Source: Rhizobium rhizogenes NBRC 13257 (GTDB taxonomy: Bacteria > Pseudomonadota > Alphaproteobacteria > Rhizobiales > Rhizobiaceae). Taken from it: DNA of 64,000 nucleotides. Under the pieces are notes generated by a model. It saw only the letters and a list, made by a program, of their open reading frames with translations. It had not been told where the DNA came from and searched no databases. Of this stretch, positions 50,823 to 60,127 are shown in pieces (the stretch's first letter is position 1; each line of letters begins with the position of its first letter). The translations under genes were made by a program, and so were the position numbers. The stretch covers positions 124,001-188,000 of the forward strand of contig NZ_BAYX01000007.1 of the NCBI RefSeq assembly GCF_000696095.1, in the 5' to 3' direction.

Positions 50823-52568
50823 ATGCGCCATTACCGCCAGCGGGCGATATCCTCGGCAACCATCCTTGCCTTCGGGCTTTTCTCCATCACCACAGTTCAA
50901 GCCGCTGCACCGCAGCCGGTCGAAGCGGAGCATGGGATGGTGGTGACCGCCCAGCATCTGGCGACCGATATCGGCGTCGAGGTACTGAAGAGTGGCGGCA
51001 ATGCCGTCGATGCGGCAGTTGCGGTCGGCTATGCGCTTGCCGTGGTCTATCCGACCGCCGGCAATATCGGCGGCGGCGGCTTCATGACCATTCGACTGAA
51101 GGACGGCAAGACGGCCTTCCTCGATTTCCGCGAACGCGCGCCGCAGGCTTCGACCAAGACCATGTACCTCGATGACAAGGGCAACGTCGTCAAGGGCGCC
51201 AGCACGGACGGCTATCTCGCCGTCGGCGTCCCCGGCTCCGTCATGGGCTTCGAGACTGCCCGCGAGAAATACGGCACGAAAACCCGCCAAGAGCTGATGG
51301 CGCCGGCGATCCGCTACGCCAAGGAAGGATTCACGCTCAACCAGGCCGATGCCGCCGAGCTGAATGAGGGCAAGAAATGGCTGTCGCGCGATCCGGCAAC
51401 CACCGCGATCTTCACCAAGCCGAACGGCGCTCCCTTCTCGACGGGCGACCGGTTCACCCAGCCGGACCTCGGCGCGGCGCTGTCAAGCATTTCGGAACAG
51501 GGGCCGGATGGCTTTTACAAGGGGCCGACCGCCGATGCCATCGTCAAGGCCAGCCAGGACAAGGGCGGCATCTTGGCGAAGGTTGACTTCGAGCAGTACA
51601 AGGTTCGGGAACTCGATCCGGTGAAGTGCAATTACCGCGGCTACGAGATCATCTCCTCGCCGCCACCCTCCTCCGGCGGCGTGATCATCTGCGAAATCCT
51701 CAATGTGCTGGAAGGCTATCCGCTTTCCTATACAGGCTATGCCTCGGCCGACACCGTGCACCTGATGACCGAGGCCATGCGCCACGCCTATGTCGACCGC
51801 AACTCCACGCTGGGAGACCCCGATTTCGTCGACAATCCCGTCAGCAAGCTGCTGGACAAGGACTATGCCAGAAAGATCCGCGACAGCATCGACCCTTATC
51901 GCGCCGGCGTCTCCAAGGATCTGATGCCGAAGGGTCTCGGCGAAAGCCATGAGACCACGCATTATTCGATCATCGACAATGACGGCAATGCGGTGGCTGT
52001 CACCTACACGCTGAACGGCTCCTTCGGCGCCGGCGTGGTTGCGCCCGGTACCGGCATCCTCCTCAACAACGAGATGGACGACTTTACCTCGAAGCCCGGC
52101 GTACCGAACCTCTACGGCCTGGTACAGGGCGAGGCCAACGCCATCCAACCAAAGAAGACGCCGCTCTCCTCCATGAGCCCGACCATCGTCGCCAAGGATG
52201 GCAAGCCCTTCATGGTGATCGGCAGTCCCGGCGGTTCGCGCATCATCACCATCACGCTCGAAGCGATCATCAACGTCATCGATTTCGGCATGAACATCCA
52301 GCAGGCGATCGACGCGCCGCGCATCCATCATCAATGGCTGCCGGATAAAATCTATACCGAGCCCTATGCGCTCTCGCCAGATACGATCAAGCTGCTGAGC
52401 GGCATGGGCTATAATGTCCAGATCGGCGGCGACTGGCCGGTCTGGGGTCAGGCGGCAGGCATCCTCGTCGGCGGCAAGAGCCTCAGCGATATCGCCAAGG
52501 GCGGCGGTGCCCGCTACAACGGCGCGATGGACAGCCGTGCCGGCTCGGGCCTCGCCGGCGGCTACTGA
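50823..52568 (+). CDS. ggt: Gamma-glutamyltransferase
   Basis: A 581-residue periplasmic Ntn-hydrolase with a signal peptide (1-27, ending TVQA). Self-cleavage should occur before Thr379 (HET-THYSI) to form the large and small subunits. GNIGGGGFM and the substrate-binding DFRERAP belong to the large subunit; NNEMDDF, PLSSMSPTIV and GSPGGSRIIT to the small one. It cleaves the gamma-glutamyl bond of glutathione and related peptides. Monocistronic, with a hairpin terminator downstream. Confidence 0.96.
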   Translation: MRHYRQRAISSATILAFGLFSITTVQAAAPQPVEAEHGMVVTAQHLATDIGVEVLKSGGNAVDAAVAVGYALAVVYPTAGNIGGGGFMTIRLKDGKTAFLDFRERAPQASTKTMYLDDKGNVVKGASTDGYLAVGVPGSVMGFETAREKYGTKTRQELMAPAIRYAKEGFTLNQADAAELNEGKKWLSRDPATTAIFTKPNGAPFSTGDRFTQPDLGAALSSISEQGPDGFYKGPTADAIVKASQDKGGILAKVDFEQYKVRELDPVKCNYRGYEIISSPPPSSGGVIICEILNVLEGYPLSYTGYASADTVHLMTEAMRHAYVDRNSTLGDPDFVDNPVSKLLDKDYARKIRDSIDPYRAGVSKDLMPKGLGESHETTHYSIIDNDGNAVAVTYTLNGSFGAGVVAPGTGILLNNEMDDFTSKPGVPNLYGLVQGEANAIQPKKTPLSSMSPTIVAKDGKPFMVIGSPGGSRIITITLEAIINVIDFGMNIQQAIDAPRIHHQWLPDKIYTEPYALSPDTIKLLSGMGYNVQIGGDWPVWGQAAGILVGGKSLSDIAKGGGARYNGAMDSRAGSGLAGGY

Positions 52569-52664
52569 CCCCCTCAGTTAATCCTGCCGGCGATGGCTTC
52601 GATAGCGGAGCGCATTTCCGGCAGGAAACCACCGATGAAAACACACCATCTTACACGGGAAAAC

Positions 52665-52701
52665 AGGCCGTGATCGGCGCAACCACGCTCGATCACGGCC
52701 T
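52665..52701 (+). terminator. Hairpin downstream of ggt
   Basis: AGGCCGTGATCG (52665-52676) and CGATCACGGCCT (52690-52701) form a perfect 12-bp stem with a 13-nt loop, followed by TCTGTTC. It lies about 97 bp after the ggt stop. The remaining part of 52569-52908 has no gene and should hold the MFS promoter. Confidence 0.7.
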
Positions 52702-52908
52702 TCTGTTCATCTGGCATTCATCGGCTGTGGCATTCCTGCCCACCTGCGTCACTTTTTCCATTTCGATCAATAAGATTTGCGATTTCTGATATAGTCATCG
52801 CGCGTAAGCGGGAGTATACAACCCGCATTCCAATCGGCCTTTGCGCTGTTGTCAGACTTGCGGTTCTGTCTTTGGACCCCTCCGCACCATCGAGAGCGAT
52901 CCCCGACA

Positions 52909-54363
52909 ATGTCGGATCAGATTTTCCAGGCCGCCCCAACCCGGCGGGCCGCACCGAATTTTCGTGTAGTAGCGCTTATCGTCGCAAGCGCCATGTTCAT
53001 GGAGCAGCTTGACGCAACCGTGCTCACCACGGCCCTGCCGACCATGGCGAGGGACTTCGGCGTTAGTGCACCGGCGATGAGCATCGCGCTCACCTCCTAT
53101 CTGCTTAGCCTTGCGATCTTCATTCCGGCCAGCGGCGCCATTGCCGACCGCTTCGGCTCGCGCACCGTCTTCCGAACGGCGATTGCCATTTTCGTCGTCG
53201 GCTCGATCCTCTGCGCCCAGGCGCCGAACCTGTTTCTCCTCGTCATCGCCCGTCTGATACAGGGCCTCGGCGGCGCCATGATGCTTCCAGTCGGCCGCCT
53301 GGTGCTGATGCGCAGCGTTGCGCGCAAGGATATGGTGAACGCCATGTCCTGGCTGCTCATTCCGGCACTTGTCGGCCCGATCCTCGGCCCGCCGGTCGGC
53401 GGCCTGTTCGTCACCTATCTCGACTGGCGCTGGATCTTCTACATCAACGTGCCAATCGGCATCATCGGTTTCATCCTGGTATCGATGTTCATCGAGGAGG
53501 TGAAGGGTCCGAGGAATGGTCGTTTCGACCTCTCGGGCTTTATCCTCTCAGGCATATCGCTCGGTTCGCTGCTGTTCGGCTTCGAAATGTCGAGCCGCGA
53601 GGGCGAAGGCTACATGGCCATTTTCCTGATCGCGATTGGCCTGCTGTTCGGTATCGCTTACCTGCGCCATGCCCGCAAGCACCCCTCGCCGATCATGGAT
53701 TTCTCGCTGATGAAGGTACCGACCTTCCGCACGTCCGTCATCGCCGGCTCGCTGACCCGCATCAGCCAGGGCGCGCATCCGTTCCTTATTCCCTTGATGC
53801 TGCAGCTTGGCTTCGGCATGTCGGCTGCCGCCGCCGGCCAGATCGCGATTGCAACCGCGCTCGGCTCGATGGCGATGAAGCCGTTGCAGGTCAGGATCCT
53901 GCGCACGCTCGGCTTCCGCACTGCCTTGCTGATCTTCGGCGTGATCGGCACGCTCGGCTATGGGCTTTGCTCGATCTTCCAGCCCGACTGGCCCCTGCCG
54001 GTGATTTTCGCGATCCTGTTCTTCTGCGGCTTCTTCATGTCGTTCCAGTTCACCGCCTACAACACCATCGCCTATGACGAGATCGAACGCGACCAGATGA
54101 GCTCGGCGACGAGCTTCTACTCGACGTTCCAGCAGTTGATGCTGTCGCTCGGTATCTGCATCGCCGCCCTTGCCCTGCATGGTTCGACGCAGCTGCGCGG
54201 ACACGCGACCGCCGAAATGAGCGACTTCTCCGTCGCCTTCATCGTCGTCACCGCAATCGCGCTTCTCGCCGGGATCTGGAATGCCCAATTCTCGCGCACG
54301 GCCGGCTCCGAAATCAGCGGTCACCGCAAGAAGGCGCCCGAGGATATGCTCAACGGGCACTGA
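52909..54363 (+). CDS. MFS multidrug exporter, DHA2 (EmrB/QacA) type
   Basis: A 484-residue transporter with 14 membrane helices. The N-terminal MFMEQLDATVLTTALPTMAR, motif A (GAIADRFGSRTVF) and the WRWIFYINVPIGI segment are DHA2 hallmarks. It should expel drugs or detergents with protons. The start at 52909 was chosen because the open frame upstream lacks family similarity. No regulator or EmrA-type adaptor is adjacent. Confidence 0.93.
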   Translation: MSDQIFQAAPTRRAAPNFRVVALIVASAMFMEQLDATVLTTALPTMARDFGVSAPAMSIALTSYLLSLAIFIPASGAIADRFGSRTVFRTAIAIFVVGSILCAQAPNLFLLVIARLIQGLGGAMMLPVGRLVLMRSVARKDMVNAMSWLLIPALVGPILGPPVGGLFVTYLDWRWIFYINVPIGIIGFILVSMFIEEVKGPRNGRFDLSGFILSGISLGSLLFGFEMSSREGEGYMAIFLIAIGLLFGIAYLRHARKHPSPIMDFSLMKVPTFRTSVIAGSLTRISQGAHPFLIPLMLQLGFGMSAAAAGQIAIATALGSMAMKPLQVRILRTLGFRTALLIFGVIGTLGYGLCSIFQPDWPLPVIFAILFFCGFFMSFQFTAYNTIAYDEIERDQMSSATSFYSTFQQLMLSLGICIAALALHGSTQLRGHATAEMSDFSVAFIVVTAIALLAGIWNAQFSRTAGSEISGHRKKAPEDMLNGH

Positions 54364-54435
54364 GAGCCGTAAGTGCCAAAATTGTGTCCCGCCCGAAGAG
54401 GACGGGGATTTGCGATGGCCCAGCGTATGAAGGGT

Positions 54436-54870
54436 TCATGCTTCGTTGCTGTCATCGATCTCCGCACATTGAGTCTTATAGTCCGCAGACTCCTCCCTCG
54501 CGGCGACGAGCCATTCCTCAAAGTCGTTGTAGCTCAGGTTGTCCCACGGTCCCTTTTTCGGGTTGCTGTAGTCGTAGATTCGAACGCGAGGACTGTCACT
54601 GATGTCGCTTCCGTCAAATAGCGCCAAAGTCACATAGCCGTCGTTGTGCAGCCCGGTCTCATCGCAGATGATCGCAAACGGAACGAGGGGGCCTTCCTTG
54701 AATTTCTCGAGCATCGCGCCGTAATAGGACAGAGACTGTGGCATGTTATCGGCCAACCAAGTCCATGGCTCGATATCGGGCCTAGAATTGCTTTCCACCA
54801 GCTGTCTGTAGGTTTCGGGAAATCTAAAGCCGTCTGGCAGAATCGGCGATTCAAACAAGAATTTTTTCAC
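54436..54870 (-). CDS. SMI1/KNR4 (SUKH)-like protein, orphan immunity candidate
   Basis: A 144-residue soluble protein. FRFPETYRQLVESNSRPDIE and the following acidic/aromatic pattern (LYDYSNPKKGPWDNLSYNDF-like region near residue 105) fit the SUKH fold used as immunity proteins of contact-dependent and polymorphic toxins. Codon and base use are AT-richer than the neighbours, suggesting transfer. No toxin gene is adjacent. Assignment rests on pattern, not alignment. Confidence 0.55.
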   Translation of the reverse strand: MKKFLFESPILPDGFRFPETYRQLVESNSRPDIEPWTWLADNMPQSLSYYGAMLEKFKEGPLVPFAIICDETGLHNDGYVTLALFDGSDISDSPRVRIYDYSNPKKGPWDNLSYNDFEEWLVAAREESADYKTQCAEIDDSNEA

Positions 54871-55190
54871 TCTGATCGTCCGGTTATTTTGGGGTACCTT
54901 TAGCCCGCTATTTCAGCCAGTCTGAGCCCGTTTTAATATCGCCCACAGCTACAATATAGCGTCCCCGGAACATACCGCCATGCCATGGCAGAAAATGAAG
55001 CCGCTTCCGTCCACTACAGTATTTTTATGTGCAGAATGCTTCACGAAGACATTTCCGGCAAGAAGAATGCCCGCAATGCCCATACCGCAAGCGGATTCGG
55101 CACCATCATTCGCCTTGATCCACATCTCAGCTAAGAGCTGGCTCTTAGGCCAGGGCTTTTCGTTTCACAGCTTGCCTGAATCAAGACAAC
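54871..55190. other. Low-content region between SUKH-like and cold-shock genes
   Basis: No supported gene. A 49-codon frame (54985-55134, plus) has no ribosome-binding site. A CTAAGAG-CTGG-CTCTTAG hairpin stands at 55131-55148. Composition is AT-rich at the left side, consistent with the promoter of the SUKH-like gene. Confidence 0.45.
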
Positions 55191-55215
55191 AAAAAAGGCC
55201 GGGCTAACCCGACCT
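55191..55215 (-). terminator. Rho-independent terminator of the cold-shock gene
   Basis: On the minus strand AGGTCGGG-TTAG-CCCGGCCT is followed by TTTTT; plus-strand arms are 55196-55203 and 55208-55215, with one G-T pair. It lies 64 bp after the cold-shock stop. Confidence 0.9.
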
Positions 55216-55278
55216 CTTCCTTCATCGCCTCAACGATCTATGCCAGTACATCCGTGGTCAAAGACCGGAGGCAGATGC

Positions 55279-55488
55279 TTACAGAGATTCCAGCTGATCA
55301 GCCGACATCTTGCCCGAACGCTTGTCCTTGACAAGCTCGTAGGAAATCTTCTGGCCGTCACGGAGGCTGCTCATTCCAGCGCGTTCAACAGCGGAAATGT
55401 GCACGAAAACGTCCGTTGCGCCGTCGTCAGGCTGAATGAAACCAAAACCCTTGGCGGCATTGAACCACTTTACAGTACCTGTGCTCAT
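55279..55488 (-). CDS. Cold-shock protein, CspA family
   Basis: A 69-residue single cold-shock domain. The RNA-binding motifs RNP1 (KGFGFIQ, residues 13-19) and RNP2 (VFVHIS, 27-32) are intact, and the start TGTVKWFNAAKGFG is typical. It acts as an RNA chaperone. AAAGG lies upstream of the ATG. It has its own terminator and a long AT-rich upstream region, suggesting a long, structured 5' leader as in other cspA genes. Confidence 0.96.
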   Translation of the reverse strand: MSTGTVKWFNAAKGFGFIQPDDGATDVFVHISAVERAGMSSLRDGQKISYELVKDKRSGKMSADQLESL

Positions 55489-55997
55489 AACGATGACCTT
55501 TCAATCACTCATATAAAGATCGCATTCCAGGCAACCGCCCGGGTGCAGTAGACCGATTTTGAGAGGAAGTTCGTCAGTGTCGCGCAGAGTGCGTCGAGGC
55601 AAAGTTCATTCAGCAATATCGATGCACGGCTTATAACGGAGGATCTAATCCTCCACAAGGAAAAACATATAAAACACCGAAAACGACCAAATATTTCATA
55701 AAAATCAGCCCGTGCGACATAAAATCATCACGTCTTGAGAGCCAAGATTCGCTAGTCGTTTTCTAGATATCTTCCTGATTCTCGGGTCGATTTCCGCAAG
55801 ATTTATCGGAGTTTTTCTTTCCGTTTCGCCGGTTTTAACGGCAAGTTCTCGCCTTATTTCTTAGGAAACGGCAGAATTATATCGCCAATACGGACGTCAT
55901 CCGATACAGGATGGGATTTCTCGCCTTGCGAGCGCGGAAACGACCCCGCGCAAGTCGGCAAGCACCGCCAACGCCGACACGAACCCTGGAGGCCAAC
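55489..55997. other. AT-rich region holding the cold-shock promoter and leader
   Basis: 509 bp without a gene. The part next to the cold-shock gene (about 55560-55860) is the most AT-rich in its neighbourhood and should contain its promoter and 5' leader. The right part holds the promoter for the small lysine-rich gene at 55998. No fold was verified. Confidence 0.5.
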
Positions 55998-56222
55998 ATG
56001 GCGCCCAACAAAGACAACCTATTCGGATCCAAAAAGCAGGCATCCCTAGTCAAGGCCAGCCAGCTCGACTCCACCGTCAGGGATATCCTGGCCAGCGAGC
56101 AGACGAGCCGCGAGAAGAAGACGGCACGCCTGCGGGAGCTTCGCCTGCAGCAGGAAGCACTGCTACCGCCAGAGGAACCGAAGACAAAAGCCAAGAAGAA
56201 GACCGCCAAGACATCCGGATAG
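55998..56222 (+). CDS. Small lysine-rich protein of unknown function
   Basis: A 74-residue, highly basic protein: residues about 30-55 form a predicted charged helix (SEQTSREKKTARLRELRLQQ) and the C-terminus is KTKAKKKTAKTSG, reminiscent of nucleic-acid-binding tails. GGAGG stands before the ATG at 55998; the longer in-frame start at 55911 lacks such a site. Family not recognised. Confidence 0.65.
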   Translation: MAPNKDNLFGSKKQASLVKASQLDSTVRDILASEQTSREKKTARLRELRLQQEALLPPEEPKTKAKKKTAKTSG

Positions 56223-56361
56223 GCAAGACCGAATCCGATCTGTGACGTCGCGACGGACGTTACGTGTTTGGTGAACACTGTCTCCATGGACTGCGCATTG
56301 AATTGACGGCGGCTTCCGCCCTAAATAGCGACCAATTGCACAATCCGTTCTGGAGCATCCC

Positions 56362-57915
56362 ATGGTCGCCGGCATTCACCACATCACGCTGATCACCCGC
56401 AAGGTACAGGCGAATGTCGATTTCTATGCAGGCTTTCTCGGCCTGCGGCTCGTCAAGCGCACCGGCGGCTTCGAGGATGCGACGCAACTGCATCTCCTCT
56501 ACGGCGATGCCAAGGGATCGCCGGGATCGCTGATCACTTTCCTCGTCTGGGAAGACGGTGCCCCCGGCCGCGCCGGCGTCGGTCAGGTCGGCGAAATCTC
56601 GCTTGCCATCGACCCGATGAGCATCGGCTTCTGGTTGACGCGCGCGCTGAGCGCCGGCCTCAAGCCGGAAGGCCCCTCCGAGGAATTCGGCGAACCTGTC
56701 CTGCGCCTGAAGGATCCCGACGGCGTCATCGTCAAGCTGGTCGGCGCGGCAGAGCTGCCATCGGCCGCCCCCTGGGCCAGCGACAAAATCCCGCCCGAAC
56801 ACGCCATCCGGCGCATTCGCGGCGCAACGCTGTTCAGCGAGACGCCCGAACAGACGCAAAGCCTCCTGGTCAAACACTTCGGCTACCGGCCGCAGGTGGT
56901 CAACGGCGCGATCAGCCGCCTCGTCGCCGAGCCTGGTGATATCCTCGACATCCGTGATGCCAGCGGCTTCTGGGCAAGCGCGCCGGGAACGGGAACGATC
57001 GACCATGTGGCCTTTCGCGCCGCCAACGATGCTGAATTGCAGGCAGTGCACGACGGGCTGCAGGCGCTCAACTCCTCGCCGACGGTAACGCATGACCGGA
57101 AATATTTCCGCTCGCTCTATGTCCGCGAGCCCGGCGGCATCCTGTTCGAGCTTGCCACGGATGCGCCGGGGCCGCTGGTGGATGAGGACGAGGCGACGCT
57201 CGGCACGCGCCTGTTTGCGCCCGACGACAATCCGGAGCGACTGGCGGAGCTGAATGTCATCCTGCCGCAATTCTCAATGCCCGGTGAGCCGCGCGTCATC
57301 TATCGCGACCTGCCCTTCATCCATCGCTTCTTCACGCCGCCAGAGCCGAACGGAAACACCTTCATCCTGCTGCATGGCTCCGGCGCCAGCGAGACGACAA
57401 TGCTACCGATCGCCCACAAGGTCGATGCACAGGCGACCTTGCTCGGCGTACGCGGCCGGGCGCTGGAGGAAGGCTCACCGCGCTGGTATCGCCGCATCAC
57501 GCCCTTCTCCTTCGACCAAGCGGATATTGCCAGAGAGGCGGAAGCCTTCGCCGCCTTCATCGACGGTGCGATTCATGCCTATGGCCTCGACCCGGAGCGC
57601 ATCGTCTATATCGGCTATTCGAACGGCGCCAACCTGCTCAACGCCATGCTGTCGCTGCAACCGCACGTCATCCGCCGCGCTGTGCTGCTGCGCTCCATGG
57701 CCGTACTCACCGACCCACCGCCAGCCGACATGTCGGGCGCCGACGTGCTGATCATTGCCGGTGAGAAGGACATGTACGGTCCATACTCCCAACCCCTCGC
57801 CGAACGCCTGCGGACCGGCGGCGCAACGGTGAACCTGCAAACCATCCCCTATGGCCATGAACTGGCCGACGCCGACGTGCCGCTCATCCAGGCCTGGTTG
57901 AAGCGCGCGAACTGA
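56362..57915 (+). CDS. Fusion of MhqO-like ring-cleaving dioxygenase and MhqD-like hydrolase
   Basis: A 517-residue two-domain protein. Residues 1-310 are a tandem VOC dioxygenase: likely metal ligands in GIHHITLI (His6/7), DHVAF (His215) and ILFELAT (Glu263). Residues about 325-517 are an alpha/beta hydrolase: LLHGSGASETT, Ser420 in GYSNG, Asp470 in GEKDMY and His499 in YGHE. The same two proteins are encoded separately at 13768 and 13141, so this is a natural fusion supporting that they act on successive intermediates. The GGAG before the ATG is well placed. Confidence 0.9.
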   Translation: MVAGIHHITLITRKVQANVDFYAGFLGLRLVKRTGGFEDATQLHLLYGDAKGSPGSLITFLVWEDGAPGRAGVGQVGEISLAIDPMSIGFWLTRALSAGLKPEGPSEEFGEPVLRLKDPDGVIVKLVGAAELPSAAPWASDKIPPEHAIRRIRGATLFSETPEQTQSLLVKHFGYRPQVVNGAISRLVAEPGDILDIRDASGFWASAPGTGTIDHVAFRAANDAELQAVHDGLQALNSSPTVTHDRKYFRSLYVREPGGILFELATDAPGPLVDEDEATLGTRLFAPDDNPERLAELNVILPQFSMPGEPRVIYRDLPFIHRFFTPPEPNGNTFILLHGSGASETTMLPIAHKVDAQATLLGVRGRALEEGSPRWYRRITPFSFDQADIAREAEAFAAFIDGAIHAYGLDPERIVYIGYSNGANLLNAMLSLQPHVIRRAVLLRSMAVLTDPPPADMSGADVLIIAGEKDMYGPYSQPLAERLRTGGATVNLQTIPYGHELADADVPLIQAWLKRAN

Positions 57916-57966
57916 GCGCTTCAACGGTGGCAACAGGAACATGTGCCTTCCTGCATCGGATAAGGA

Positions 57967-58716
57967 TTACTTCGAAAGCTGCGATAGGAAGAAATCGGCG
58001 GCGCCCTGATGAGCCGCCGCCGCTTGCGGACCCGATTTCAGGAAGAAATTATGCGCGCCGCCCTGATAGACATTCAGGCTGACTGATCCGCCGAGACCCT
58101 GTGCCATCCGCTGCAATTGCCGCGCGGTTGCGACGGGAAAGACTCGATCGGCGCTTCCCCAGACCATGTAGAGTGGCGGCAAGGAGCGTACCAGCTGCGA
58201 GTAGCCATCCGGAAAGCCGCCGTCGACCAGCACCAGCGCGCCAAAATCGCGCCTGTCAGCCGAAGCAGCGGCGGCCGCCTGCGCTCCCAAGGATATGCCA
58301 AGCACGCCAACCTTGCCGGCATAGCGTGGCTGATTGTTGAGATAGGAAACCACACCGCGAACCATCGCGATCCAGTCCTGCCACCGCGTCGCATAATAGG
58401 CAATGCGAACGGGTGCACTGCCGGTGCGGGCAATGGCCAGCTGATCGGTCGGTGAGAGCAGATGGACGAGATAGGCATCAAGACCGGCAGCATTGAAGCT
58501 CCGCCCGAGTTCATCATAGGCGGGCGGAGCAAAGCCATGGCTGCCGCTCAGGATGATCACAGCCGGACGCGCGGCACCTGAACTGCTCGCGAAGGCCTCG
58601 ACCAGAACATTGCCGCCGGGTGTCGCCACGTTGAACTGGCTGCGGCCGGCGGCTTCGGCCTTTCCGCATGCGAGGAATAGCAAGAACGTCAAGACGACGG
58701 CAAAAGTGGCTCGCAT
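57967..58716 (-). CDS. Secreted alpha/beta hydrolase (dienelactone-hydrolase-like)
   Basis: A 249-residue protein with a signal peptide (MRATFAVVLTFLLFLACGKA, cleaved near AEA). The triad is Ser in GISLGAQ (about residue 142), Asp in WGSADRVFPV (about 193) and His in GGAHNFF (about 223). It should act in the periplasm as an esterase or lactone hydrolase. The start at 58716 is the first ATG; an upstream TTG is not needed. It is convergent with the fusion gene (51-bp gap). Confidence 0.82.
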   Translation of the reverse strand: MRATFAVVLTFLLFLACGKAEAAGRSQFNVATPGGNVLVEAFASSSGAARPAVIILSGSHGFAPPAYDELGRSFNAAGLDAYLVHLLSPTDQLAIARTGSAPVRIAYYATRWQDWIAMVRGVVSYLNNQPRYAGKVGVLGISLGAQAAAAASADRRDFGALVLVDGGFPDGYSQLVRSLPPLYMVWGSADRVFPVATARQLQRMAQGLGGSVSLNVYQGGAHNFFLKSGPQAAAAHQGAADFFLSQLSK

Positions 58717-58809
58717 GCACCAATACTCCGACAAAGGTGCGCGGATATTGCACAGCTTCTACCGCTGAATAAAGGGCGGCGGATGACCGATACCAACCGA
58801 ACGCAGAGA

Positions 58810-60087
58810 TCACCCCTTGAACGTATACTCCACGATCGATTCCGGCTTCATCTCGATCGAGAAGCCCGGCAGGCTTGGCGGCATATAGGCGGCGTCGCGG
58901 ATCACGCAGGGGTCGATGAAATGTTCGTGCAGGTGGTCGACATATTCGATCACGCGGCCGTCCTTGGTGCCGGAGACGGCGATATAGTCGATCATCGACA
59001 GGTGCTGCACATATTCGCAAAGCCCGACACCACCAGCATGCGGCCAGACCGGCAGGCCGTATTTCGCGGCGACCAGAAGCACGGCCAGAACTTCGTTCAG
59101 TCCGCCCATGCGGCAGGAATCGATCTGCACGATGTCGATCGCACCTTCGGCAATGAACTGCTTGAACATGATGCGGTTCTGGCACATCTCGCCGGTCGCG
59201 ACCTTCACCGGACCGATCGCCTGACGGATCTTGCGGTGGCCGGCGACATCGTCGGGGCTGGTCGGCTCCTCGATGAAGAAGGGTTTGGCGAAGGCGAGCT
59301 TGTTGACCCAGTCGATCGCTTGCCCGACTTCCCAGACCTGGTTGGCGTCGATCATCAGGTAGCGATCGGGGCCGATCACTTCGCGGGCGATGGTGAGGCG
59401 GCGGATATCGTCCTCGAGATCGCGGCCGACCTTCATCTTCACATGGTTGAAGCCGGCATCGATCGCCTCCTGGCATAGGCGGCGCAGCTTGGCATCCTCA
59501 TAACCGAGCCAGCCGGCCGAGGTCGTGTAGCAGGCATAGCCCTCGCGCTCGAGGGTGGCGATGCGCTCGGCCTTACCGGCCTCGGCTTTTTTCAGGATAG
59601 CCACAGCCTCGTCGCGGGTGAGCACATCCGTCAGGTAGCGATAGTCGACAATATCGGCGATCTGCTCCGCATCCATCTCAGCCACCAACCGCCAGACCGG
59701 CTTGCCGGCTTCCTTGGCAAGCAGATCCCAGACGGCATTGACGACGGCGCCGGTGGCCAAATGCATCGCGCCCTTCTCCGGACCGATCCAGCGGAGCTGA
59801 CTGTCGCTGGTCAGGTGCCGCCAGTATTTGCCGGGATTGTCCAGCACGGTCGCAAGCTCGGTGCCAACCACCAGATGCCGCATCGCCTCGATCGCCATGC
59901 AGCAGATGTCATTGCCGCGACCGATGGTGAAGGTTAGGCCGTGGCCCGCGAGCCCAGGCTTGTCGGTGTCGAGAATGACGTAGGCGGCGGAATAATCCGG
60001 ATCCGGGTTCATCGCATCCGAGCCGTCGAGACTCTGCGACGTGGGGAAGCGCAGGTCGAATACGCGGAGATTGGTGATGCGTGTCAT
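58810..60087 (-). CDS. L-fuconate dehydratase (enolase superfamily)
   Basis: A 425-residue mandelate-racemase-group enzyme. Active-site residues match characterised FucD proteins: Lys217-x-Lys219 (HVKMK), metal ligands Asp247 (MIDAN), Glu273 or 274 (IEEP) and Glu300 (ATGE), and the Asp323-His350 dyad (QIDSC, WPHAGG). It removes water from L-fuconate to give 2-keto-3-deoxy-L-fuconate. It is encoded 40 bp after a CoA-transferase gene on the same strand, an unusual partner for sugar-acid catabolism. Confidence 0.9.
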   Translation of the reverse strand: MTRITNLRVFDLRFPTSQSLDGSDAMNPDPDYSAAYVILDTDKPGLAGHGLTFTIGRGNDICCMAIEAMRHLVVGTELATVLDNPGKYWRHLTSDSQLRWIGPEKGAMHLATGAVVNAVWDLLAKEAGKPVWRLVAEMDAEQIADIVDYRYLTDVLTRDEAVAILKKAEAGKAERIATLEREGYACYTTSAGWLGYEDAKLRRLCQEAIDAGFNHVKMKVGRDLEDDIRRLTIAREVIGPDRYLMIDANQVWEVGQAIDWVNKLAFAKPFFIEEPTSPDDVAGHRKIRQAIGPVKVATGEMCQNRIMFKQFIAEGAIDIVQIDSCRMGGLNEVLAVLLVAAKYGLPVWPHAGGVGLCEYVQHLSMIDYIAVSGTKDGRVIEYVDHLHEHFIDPCVIRDAAYMPPSLPGFSIEMKPESIVEYTFKG

Positions 60088-60127
60088 GGGAAACTCCTTC
60101 TAAATCTCTCGGGCGATCCCTCGGTCG

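Noticed and set aside
54985..55134. 49-codon forward frame
   Set aside because: No ribosome-binding site, no recognisable similarity, and it sits in a region of low coding character.
55911..55997. N-terminal extension of the small lysine-rich protein
   Set aside because: GGAGG stands directly before the ATG at 55998, and the extension is Arg/Pro-rich without support.
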